NCBI GenBank assembly: GCA_015486775.1
Contig: WFRA01000239.1
Location: 1 to 5,834 of the forward strand
DNA from: Kiritimatiellales bacterium
Lineage (GTDB): Bacteria > Verrucomicrobiota > Kiritimatiellia > Kiritimatiellales > Pontiellaceae
Reading direction: 5' to 3'
Length of the DNA: 5,834 nucleotides
Below the pieces are notes generated by a model. That model saw only the letters and a list, made by a program, of their open reading frames with translations. It did no database searches and was not told the DNA's origin. How positions within the stretch are numbered: the stretch's first letter is position 1; each line of letters starts with the position of its first letter. Positions 1 to 5,302 of this stretch are shown here, one piece after another. Made by a program: the position numbers and the translations under genes.

Positions 1-2
1 AT

Positions 3-108
3 GAGGCTCCGCCTCGTCTTGAACCGCACGAGGGAGTCGAAGCAGAGCTTCAACCTACGGAGAGTCGAAGCGGAGGTTGCCTGTCGGCTCGCTTCGCGTC
101 AACCTACG
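3..108. repeat. Cluster of short REP-like palindromic units
   Basis: Three small inverted repeats follow one another: GAGGC-TCC-GCCTC at 3-15, GAAGC-AGA-GCTTC at 39-51, and GAAGCG/CGCTTC with a 17-base interior at 67-95. Two direct repeats are interleaved with them: GAGTCGAAGC at 34-43 and 62-71, and TCAACCTACG at 50-59 and 99-108. The second unit is therefore an expanded version of the first, with about 21 extra bases in its loop. The pattern of repeated hairpin units with constant flanks resembles REP/BIME-type intergenic repeats. No REP-associated transposase is visible in the window. The repeats are seen directly; the REP assignment is inference. Confidence 0.6.
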
Positions 109-112
109 CATA

Positions 113-200
113 CACCTGTGTCCATCCATCCCTTGTTTCTCAAAAAATACAAATTCCGCGTTGCTTCAAGGCGCGTGTATTAGCGTTCATTTGCGGTTAA
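113..200 (-). repeat. Segment resembling a dispersed intergenic repeat ending in GCGGTTAA
   Basis: The + strand at 175-200 reads through TTAGCGTTCATTTGCGGTTAA-like sequence, and 113-126 contains CACCTGTGTCCATC. Both phrases resemble a repeat family recalled from the intergenic regions of many bacteria, with the general form TGTGTCCATCTGTGGTTAA and variants. Here the two halves are separated by about 48 unrelated bases, as if the repeat were degraded or interrupted. The strand follows the TTAACC-leading orientation and is arbitrary. Assignment rests on memory of the motif. Confidence 0.35.
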
Positions 201-203
201 CTG

Positions 204-221
204 CTTTTTCTAGGAAAAAAG
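204..221. repeat. AT-rich inverted repeat
   Basis: TTTTTC at 205-210 and GAAAAA at 214-219 are complementary around a TAG centre, with flanking C204 and G221. The stem is nearly all A-T, so it would be weak as an RNA hairpin and is not a convincing terminator by itself. It sits at the boundary between the repeat-rich segment and the possible vsr remnant. No function is assigned. Confidence 0.3.
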
Positions 222-274
222 AAATAAGTGCAAACCTTCGAGCGGAAGTTACCCCGGCTCCTGCCCAAGCATAG

Positions 275-502
275 CCATGCAACCCTGTCAAGGCGGTGCC
301 CGAAAAGACGCATACGGTCTGGGAGTGCGAACTGAAAAAAGACCCCGGCAAAGTGCTCGCCAGACTCCAAAGATCCCTCGCCGCGCAGAAGACCGGAAAG
401 GCAATCCGATACCCAGCGATCGAAGATGCCGAAATCCCCATGGCGGCCGAGGTGCAGGCGGAATACCGCGCCGGGTCGAAAACGCGCAAGCCCGCCCGGT
501 AG
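275..502 (+). pseudogene. Probable C-terminal remnant of a Vsr-type mismatch endonuclease
   Basis: The frame runs open from the codon after a TAG at 272-274 to a TAG at 500-502. The stretch KTHTVWECELKKD followed by KVLARLQRSL (about 305-388) resembles the C-terminal end of very-short-patch repair endonucleases, which typically read GWRV.(V/I)WECEL... and then a helix with L..RL..FL. Vsr proteins nick beside T:G mismatches produced by deamination of methylcytosine. The catalytic N-terminal two-thirds, with the conserved Asp and the FxHGCFWH-type motif, is absent: the frame is closed upstream and other frames show nothing similar. The only candidate start is a GTG at 296 with a poor AAGG spaced about 2 bases away. 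A tail of about 38 residues continues beyond the matched helix. It is most likely a truncated gene embedded in repeats. A short unrelated ORF or chance similarity remains possible. Confidence 0.45.
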
Positions 503-510
503 CCGAGATT

Positions 511-527
511 TTTCCAATCTCTGGAAA
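511..527. repeat. TTTCCA-ATCTC-TGGAAA inverted repeat
   Basis: Perfect 6-base arms (511-516 and 522-527) flank a 5-base centre, just after the end of the possible vsr remnant. A related sequence, TTTCCAATGGCCGGAAG, lies in the other intergenic region at 5252-5268 and matches it at 13 of 17 positions. It could be a protein-binding site or a dispersed repeat; nothing here decides between them. Confidence 0.45.
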
Positions 528-552
528 TCCTCGCACGGTAGCGGAACGGCTA

Positions 553-571
553 TATTTCCAAGGCGGAGAAA
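553..571. repeat. Second TTTCCAA motif copy (ATATTTCCAA...)
   Basis: ATATTTCCAA at 553-562 is followed by GGCGGAGAAA. The same ten bases, followed by a similar purine-rich tail, occur at 5249-5258 in the regulator-phosphoesterase intergenic region. This copy lacks a clean second palindrome arm. It sits just beyond the U-tract side of the terminator of the large minus-strand gene. Confidence 0.3.
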
Positions 572-580
572 CGGGAGTAG

Positions 581-614
581 ATAGAAAAGCGGCACCCCGC
601 TACCGGGGTGCTGC
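581..614 (-). terminator. Rho-independent terminator of the large phosphoesterase gene
   Basis: GCACCCCG (592-599) pairs perfectly with CGGGGTGC (604-611) around a 4-base loop. The stem extends to 589-614 through one G-U pair. Read on the minus strand, the stem is followed at once by TTTTCTAT (588-581), a usable U-tract. The hairpin begins 27 bases after the TAG stop at 642-644. On the + strand it is followed by only a short T run further away, so it serves the minus-strand gene best. Confidence 0.85.
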
Positions 615-641
615 ACACGTTTAGGGTTCTTTCCGAGCCAC

Positions 642-3600
642 CTATTGCTCTTCTATGCGCAGGCGGATGAACTGCTTGTCCTCCACGTCCGTGGGAATCC
701 GATTGGTTACGGAATTGAATTCGGCATCGATGATGCCGGTTCCCACCAACTGGTAGTTGGCGTTCGTCCACTGGCCATATATCAGGTCGGTATTGACCTC
801 CATGGTGTAGGAAATGCCGCTGTTGGGATCGGAACGCTTGGGATAGACATAGTCCATCCAATCCCCACCGCCATCGCTGTAGAACGATTGGACGGGAGTC
901 ATTCCTCGATCCAGCGGATCCACCGGGCTACCACCGAGGGCATACTCGGAGAGGTTGTCGAGGCCGTCGCCGTCATAGTCGAAATCCATCGCGGCATCGG
1001 CACCCGAAAGGCCATATCCTCCCACCCACGTGTCGTAGGGCAGCACTTCGGCATGGATATCGAAGATCATCATCATATCCGCACTGTTGGGATTGACCAG
1101 CGCCAACTGCTTCCCGTCCGGGGAGATGGCCATGCAATAGTTACCAACGTTGTTCAAGCCAACATTGTAGATGACCCGGGTAGCCGTCGCCAGATAGTTG
1201 CCGCCGCCCTGAGCCACTGCATTGGCCACGTCCACGCGGAAGACGGTTCGGATGTTCCCTTCGGAAGAGGATATGAGAGTCATCCAGACCGATCCGTCCA
1301 CAGGGTTCACCGCAATGGTGTCGTCCAGGACAGTCCATGTCGCCGCAATGTCTAGGAAGATGCGTTCCATACCGCCCGCACTATCCATACGTGTGATGTA
1401 GGGCTTGATGCCTCCCAGATCTGCCGTTTGTAATGGCGAGTTCGCCCAATAGACATGGCCATCATAGTCGCTTCCAGCCTGACGCAGGGTTCCCGGCTCA
1501 GTGGCCTGATAAAGAACCGTATAGATGGGGGAAGTATCCGTGCTAGCCGCATCAACCACCGTAAAGGCATCGTTGCCGTTCACATCCAATCCCGAATCGT
1601 ACAACAATAGATCATTGGTGGTATATCCCCCGCCAAAACCTTTGGGAACCATGCACAGGCCATACGGATCGTCATCCCCGGATCCTTCATAGCCATTCAA
1701 CATACGGGTTTCCGTGGCAGATCCCATTGGATCCGCAACTTTCCAGATGCCTCTATCCGGGTAATTGCCGACGGTAAAGGCGGCACCCGAAGCATCCACG
1801 CCAACGCTTTTCAGTGAGGAAAGTCCAGCCAAAGCCAACCGACCACTATAGGTTCCATTTGCCACATCGATGGAATAGAGGCCACGCTTGGCTGCGGCAG
1901 TAGTAGAGTTGATCAAATATATCCGGTCATATACACCGTCCACCGTCTGGGAAGTCGGATCAAATGCAATTCCTCCAGATCCATTGATATGTGTTTGAGC
2001 GTTATCGGTCACGTAGAACTTCTTCTGCCGCCCGTCCACATAGCGGCTGTCATAGTTGGAGCCGACAATCAACTGGAGCATCTGGCCGTCCTTGCCGTCC
2101 ACCTGCTTGCTGACCACGCGCCACTTGAAGGAGGCCACGGCACTGCAGTTGCTCAGGGTGGTGAAGGGCTCGCCATAGCGGATGGTACCATCGTAACTCC
2201 CGCCGAGACCTGATTCCTCCGTCCAGAGGACATCGTAGACATCGCCTTCCTGACCGTTGAACCCCGGCAGGGTATCCACCTCAATGATAGTCCGCCGAAG
2301 ATCGGCAAAGGTCGCAGTACGGGTTCCCCCCGCATCGGGAGTAGCCTTGATCAAGGTGGTGCCTCCTGCATCCAGTTCAAACCGCAACACATCAGCCCAG
2401 CAATTAAAAAACATGGTTTCGATACTCGTTGCGCCAGATCCACTCACCGTGAATTTGGCAGCATACAAATCATCTTGCCCGCCTCCGTAATAGTTACTGA
2501 TCACAAGTGATCCTCCAGAAATCCGGTACTCCCCAACGCTACCTGAACTATCTGCATTGCTGAGTTTACTGACTTGAACATCGCCGCCAGTTTGGTTGAA
2601 CAAGCCATACCCACTAGTACCGACCCACACAATGTCGCAATCGCTCTTAAACACACCTGATACCATGTTCACGATACCGGTGGAACCGGAGCCTACGCCG
2701 ATGGAAACCTTGGTGCCCGCACCGCCAACCGAAAAGTCGTCGCTGATGTTCAGCGTTGCGGTTTCCCCACCGTAGCCCATGTCGAGATCGGCCACGATGC
2801 CATCGGGTTTGGAGGCGGGGGTCACATTGGCCACGCCGCTCTCGATGATGGCCTGGGAAAGGTTCCAGCGCGGATCGGTCGAGCTGCCTGTATTCTTGGG
2901 ATTGCCGACGACCCAGCCGGGAACGCCCCAGCGGTGCATGGCTTCGGTATCCTTCCAGTTGGCTTCTGCCAGCCAATCGCCGGAATTAGTGTTCCAGAAG
3001 GCGGTGTATTCTATTCCCGGCTCCGAAGGCGCACTGGCAAACGGAATAAAGAGGAAGGCAAACTGGGAGCTGCTGGCATCCGCAGGGGTTGCCCCTGTAA
3101 GATCCCGGGTCTGGACGAGCCAATCGCTTCCATCGGGCTCGTAGGTGGTGAAATCGTCGCTGTTGTACCACTCGTTTTCGGTCGAGATGATCAGCGTTCC
3201 ATCGGAGGGCGAGTGGCCCGGGATGGTGAGGCGCACGGTTCCGGGCGCATTGGACACCACGCTGAAGGTATAGCTTCCGCCAGCATCCGTGGTACCAGAG
3301 GTAATGCCGCTCTTATTGCTCACGCGACCCGCCACAATGTTTTCGGTCGAGTAGGGAACATAGACAAAGTTCCAAGGTTCGGATTCGGTGCCGCCCGAGG
3401 TTCCGCTGTCCTGCACGGAGATCTGCCATCCGGAGCCGTCGCGCCATGGGGATGCGGCTGCATAATTGTCCTCGTTCTTGCCGCCACAAACCAGCAGGAT
3501 GCCGTCGGAGATGCTGTCCACCCCGGGAATTTCCAGGTTCCAGATCCCGCGATAGGGCTCTGGATTTCTCCAGGAGGTTCCCCCGCCCACTTTAACCAGC

Positions 3601-5090
3601 AGGCTTGTGTCGATATCGCCCTGGGGAAGCTGCGTGAGGTTGACGCCCATCTTGATGTTCTCGCTAGCAACAATGTCCCAGTTGGTGGTGTTGTTGTTGT
3701 AGTTTTCCACCCGCCCGCACGTCCAGCCTTGGTCAAACGGGAAATAGGCCACGCCGACGTTGACATCGCGCTCGAGGCCGCTGGGCGCGCCCGGGTACTG
3801 GTCTTCGTTCGCGGTGGTTGCTGTTGCCACCCAATACTGCCCGTGTCCGCCGGCGGGAGCCTGGGCAATGCAGTAGTAGTTAGTCCCATCCATGCTCATG
3901 CGACCGTTTTCGGCGATTGATGCCAGCATGATGCCGCCAAGACGATCATCTTCGATACGGCTTCCAACTTGGAGATAATAGTCGCCGTTGCTGTGGTCGG
4001 TATAGTCGGTGGTGCCGACCGGAACCACGGAAATAGCGGAAGTGGACTGCCCGGACGGAATGGTTACCGTCACGCTGTTGTTGCTGTTGTTGAGGTTGTT
4101 TTCAACCACGGTAAGATTCGCGGCCTGAATCGTGGAGAAAGTCTCCCTCGAAGAAAAACTGCCCAGACGCGCAGCAAAATCCATGCTCAGCGTAAACTGC
4201 TGGTCGGAGCCAGTCAGGTAGTTGTCGGTGTTGGGATCGTAGCTTGTGGCATTGATCTGGTTGTTGGCCGAATCGAATTCCAAGATTCGGAAGTGCGCAT
4301 CATCGTCGGCAACGCCCTGATAGTTGACGCACATCATGAAGACATCGTGGCCGAACGAGTTGACGATATTGGTGGTCGCCGCAGTATGGCTTGCATCGTA
4401 GTAGTGGCCGTTCAGCACGAGGAAGATTTGGTCGTTTTGCTTCACGAATTGGTACCACTGCGACTCACCGCCGTTGGAAGGAGCGCCCATCTGGGTGGAA
4501 CTGGGATCACTTCCCAAATCACCGAGTTGATTCAGAAAGGCGTGGGTCGAAACGATGACCGGCAGGGTGGGATGGGCATCAATCACCCGCTGCGCCCAGA
4601 GTAGCTCCTCGCTGTCGGGCATGTACTCGAGATTGATGTGGAGCCAGTCGCGGCCATCGGCGCTAAAGATCTGGTAGTGGTTGAGGTCGCGGAAGGAACC
4701 CTTGTACCAGGAATAGGCCGAATAGCGGGTGGGACCGAAGCGATCGATGTATTCCGCGGCACCAGCTACCCGGTTGGTGCGGTCGTGAAAATCATGGTTG
4801 CCCAAGCAGACGGAATAGGGCAGCACACCGTCCAATAGGTCGATTGCATCCGTTGCATGATCCCATTGGACAAGATCGTCCCCGTCGTCGACGATGTCAC
4901 CCAGATAGGTTGCAAACGCAATGTTTTCGGTGGCCACATTGTTCACGATCCACTGCGCCTGCCCCGACATTTCCGTCGGATTCAGGTGAGCCAATCGCTG
5001 GGTGTCGGGTATGGCAACAATCTTGAATGCGGCAGAAAGACTGTTGGTTGCTACGGCTACGACCGCCAGTAATACGAATAGTTTTTTCAT
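642..5090 (-). CDS. Secreted multidomain calcineurin-like metallophosphoesterase with C-terminal calcium-loop module
   Basis: This 1482-residue protein starts at the ATG at 5088-5090; an ATG at 5094-5096 is the alternative (see ribosome binding site). Residues 1-21 form a Sec signal peptide (MKKLFVLLAVVAVA...SLSAA), so it is exported. Residues 22-305 are a calcineurin-like phosphoesterase: PDTQ (Asp29), GDIVD (Asp65), GNHD (98-100), THA (His183) and GHYYD (His229). The usual DxH and GHxH appear as DTQ and GHYY, so two metal ligands differ from the classic set. Residues about 371-688 carry three related beta modules ending in aromatic-Pro strands (AYFPF, VYVPY, LFIPF). Residues about 695-1008 are Gly/Ser-rich repeats (FNQTGGDV, YRISGGSL, FTVSGSGATSIE), like autotransporter or PEP-CTERM-associated beta strands. 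Residues about 1018-1346 look like a beta-propeller (AISPDGKQLALV). A DxDxDG calcium loop lies at 1371-1382, and the last 85 residues form a terminal module ending FIRLRIEEQ. No PEP-CTERM or transmembrane tail is seen. Substrate is unknown: a phosphomonoester, phosphodiester or nucleotide is possible. The fold call is firm; the activity is inferred. Confidence 0.9.
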   Translation of the reverse strand: MKKLFVLLAVVAVATNSLSAAFKIVAIPDTQRLAHLNPTEMSGQAQWIVNNVATENIAFATYLGDIVDDGDDLVQWDHATDAIDLLDGVLPYSVCLGNHDFHDRTNRVAGAAEYIDRFGPTRYSAYSWYKGSFRDLNHYQIFSADGRDWLHINLEYMPDSEELLWAQRVIDAHPTLPVIVSTHAFLNQLGDLGSDPSSTQMGAPSNGGESQWYQFVKQNDQIFLVLNGHYYDASHTAATTNIVNSFGHDVFMMCVNYQGVADDDAHFRILEFDSANNQINATSYDPNTDNYLTGSDQQFTLSMDFAARLGSFSSRETFSTIQAANLTVVENNLNNSNNSVTVTIPSGQSTSAISVVPVGTTDYTDHSNGDYYLQVGSRIEDDRLGGIMLASIAENGRMSMDGTNYYCIAQAPAGGHGQYWVATATTANEDQYPGAPSGLERDVNVGVAYFPFDQGWTCGRVENYNNNTTNWDIVASENIKMGVNLTQLPQGDIDTSLLVKVGGGTSWRNPEPYRGIWNLEIPGVDSISDGILLVCGGKNEDNYAAASPWRDGSGWQISVQDSGTSGGTESEPWNFVYVPYSTENIVAGRVSNKSGITSGTTDAGGSYTFSVVSNAPGTVRLTIPGHSPSDGTLIISTENEWYNSDDFTTYEPDGSDWLVQTRDLTGATPADASSSQFAFLFIPFASAPSEPGIEYTAFWNTNSGDWLAEANWKDTEAMHRWGVPGWVVGNPKNTGSSTDPRWNLSQAIIESGVANVTPASKPDGIVADLDMGYGGETATLNISDDFSVGGAGTKVSIGVGSGSTGIVNMVSGVFKSDCDIVWVGTSGYGLFNQTGGDVQVSKLSNADSSGSVGEYRISGGSLVISNYYGGGQDDLYAAKFTVSGSGATSIETMFFNCWADVLRFELDAGGTTLIKATPDAGGTRTATFADLRRTIIEVDTLPGFNGQEGDVYDVLWTEESGLGGSYDGTIRYGEPFTTLSNCSAVASFKWRVVSKQVDGKDGQMLQLIVGSNYDSRYVDGRQKKFYVTDNAQTHINGSGGIAFDPTSQTVDGVYDRIYLINSTTAAAKRGLYSIDVANGTYSGRLALAGLSSLKSVGVDASGAAFTVGNYPDRGIWKVADPMGSATETRMLNGYEGSGDDDPYGLCMVPKGFGGGYTTNDLLLYDSGLDVNGNDAFTVVDAASTDTSPIYTVLYQATEPGTLRQAGSDYDGHVYWANSPLQTADLGGIKPYITRMDSAGGMERIFLDIAATWTVLDDTIAVNPVDGSVWMTLISSSEGNIRTVFRVDVANAVAQGGGNYLATATRVIYNVGLNNVGNYCMAISPDGKQLALVNPNSADMMMIFDIHAEVLPYDTWVGGYGLSGADAAMDFDYDGDGLDNLSEYALGGSPVDPLDRGMTPVQSFYSDGGGDWMDYVYPKRSDPNSGISYTMEVNTDLIYGQWTNANYQLVGTGIIDAEFNSVTNRIPTDVEDKQFIRLRIEEQ
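3027..3980 (-). repeat. Triplicated beta module inside the phosphoesterase gene
   Basis: Three successive protein segments share one plan at residues about 371-458, 496-588 and 604-688 (numbering from the ATG at 5090). Each has an opening beta stretch (LQVGSRIED; LVKVGGGTS; YTFSVVSNAPG), a GGIML/DGILL/DGTLI strand, then a W-x-V or W-x-I strand (YWVATA; WQISVQD; WLVQTRD), and finally an aromatic strand ending in Pro (VAYFPF; NFVYVPY; AFLFIPF). The first two are followed by GRV plus Asn-rich sequence. DNA identity between the copies is low, so this is an old protein-level duplication. It probably forms a string of beta-sandwich units behind the catalytic domain. Confidence 0.55.
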
Positions 5091-5097
5091 CTTCATT

Positions 5098-5103
5098 CTC
5101 CCT
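5098..5103 (-). promoter_or_regulatory. Ribosome binding site AGGGAG that favours the second ATG
   Basis: On the minus strand the sequence reads AGGGAG-A-ATGAAG-ATG. The spacing to the first ATG (5094-5096) is 1 base, too close for normal initiation. The spacing to the second (5088-5090) is 7 bases, which is ideal. Starting at the second gives MKKLFVLL, a typical signal peptide opening. This decides the start given for the phosphoesterase gene. Confidence 0.75.
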
Positions 5104-5127
5104 GAATTTAATTGTGAATTAATATTC
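5104..5127. promoter_or_regulatory. AT-rich inverted repeat abutting the ribosome binding site
   Basis: GAATTTAATT (5104-5113) and AATTAA(T)ATTC (5117-5127) form 10 base pairs with one unpaired T (5123) around a GTG centre. The inner TTAATT-GTG-AATTAA is a perfect palindrome. The repeat lies in the presumed 5' leader of the phosphoesterase transcript and ends exactly where AGGGAG begins. It could be an operator for a dimeric repressor or an mRNA hairpin affecting translation. It lacks the central CG usual in LacI-family operators. Confidence 0.5.
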
Positions 5128-5150
5128 GCCTATATCTATTTAACGCAGGC

Positions 5151-5179
5151 AAGATGCCACTCCTGCCGAGCGATGTCAA
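5151..5179 (-). promoter_or_regulatory. Candidate sigma-70-type promoter of the phosphoesterase gene
   Basis: On the minus strand a perfect TTGACA -35 box (5174-5179) is followed by a 17-base spacer and CATCTT (5151-5156) as the -10, which matches TATAAT at only three positions. The expected transcript start is near 5144, giving a leader of about 50 bases containing the AT-rich palindrome. The weak -10 may mean activator dependence or that the true -10 is elsewhere. Confidence 0.45.
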
Positions 5180-5218
5180 GTGATCTTTTTCAGCCCTGAC
5201 CGCCGCGACGGACACGCT

Positions 5219-5241
5219 CCGCATTCCGGAGAAACATGCGG
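5219..5241. other. CCGCAT/ATGCGG inverted repeat in the regulator-phosphoesterase intergenic region
   Basis: Six-base arms (5219-5224 and 5236-5241) enclose an 11-base interior. No T-run follows on the minus strand, so it is not a standard terminator. It lies upstream of the candidate -35 box and could be an operator or a 3' end structure of the regulator transcript. Confidence 0.3.
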
Positions 5242-5248
5242 TGAATCC

Positions 5249-5268
5249 ATATTTCCAATGGCCGGAAG
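5249..5268. repeat. Third TTTCCAA motif copy (TTTCCAATGGCCGGAAG)
   Basis: ATATTTCCAA at 5249-5258 repeats the ten bases at 553-562. TTTCCAATGGCCGGAAG at 5252-5268 is an imperfect TTCC/GGAA palindrome related to the one at 511-527. All three copies noticed are outside genes. Confidence 0.35.
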
Positions 5269-5299
5269 AGGGGATGCACGTTTGCAGGCTCGTCCCCTT
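5268..5299 (-). terminator. Possible 3' hairpin of the regulator gene, no U-tract
   Basis: AGGGGA (5269-5274) pairs with TCCCCT (5293-5298), and an inner TGCA/TGCA stem (5275-5278 with 5283-5286) closes a 4-base loop, with a 6-base bulge on one side. It begins about 4 bases after the regulator stop at 5303-5305. The minus strand continues CTTCCGG without a U-run, so efficient intrinsic termination is doubtful. Read-through into the phosphoesterase gene is possible. Confidence 0.3.
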
Positions 5300-5302
5300 C
5301 GC

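Noticed and set aside
1..120. CRISPR array suggested by short repeats
   Set aside because: The repeat units are too short and unequal, the spacing is irregular (28 and 49 bases) and the intervals are themselves palindromic; no cas gene is present.
197..616. Open minus-strand frame of 139 codons with a Leu/Phe/Arg-rich product
   Set aside because: It overlaps the terminator hairpin and the Vsr-like + frame, has no recognisable motif or ribosome binding site, and its composition is that of an antisense shadow.
645..1355. + strand frame of 236 codons opposite the C-terminal end of the large gene
   Set aside because: It is an antisense shadow: Val/Ile/His-rich, no start signal, and the opposite frame carries the calcium loop and terminal module.
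3681..3705. GTT-rich trinucleotide run (also near 4071-4095)
   Set aside because: It is explained by Asn-rich linkers (NYNNNTTN and NNLNNSNN) in the large protein, not by an independent repeat element.
2934..3920. Long + strand frame of 328 codons opposite the phosphoesterase gene
   Set aside because: It lies wholly antisense to a clearly coding frame with recognised domains; its Gly/Ala/Val/His-rich product mirrors the opposite-strand codon pattern and shows no domain.
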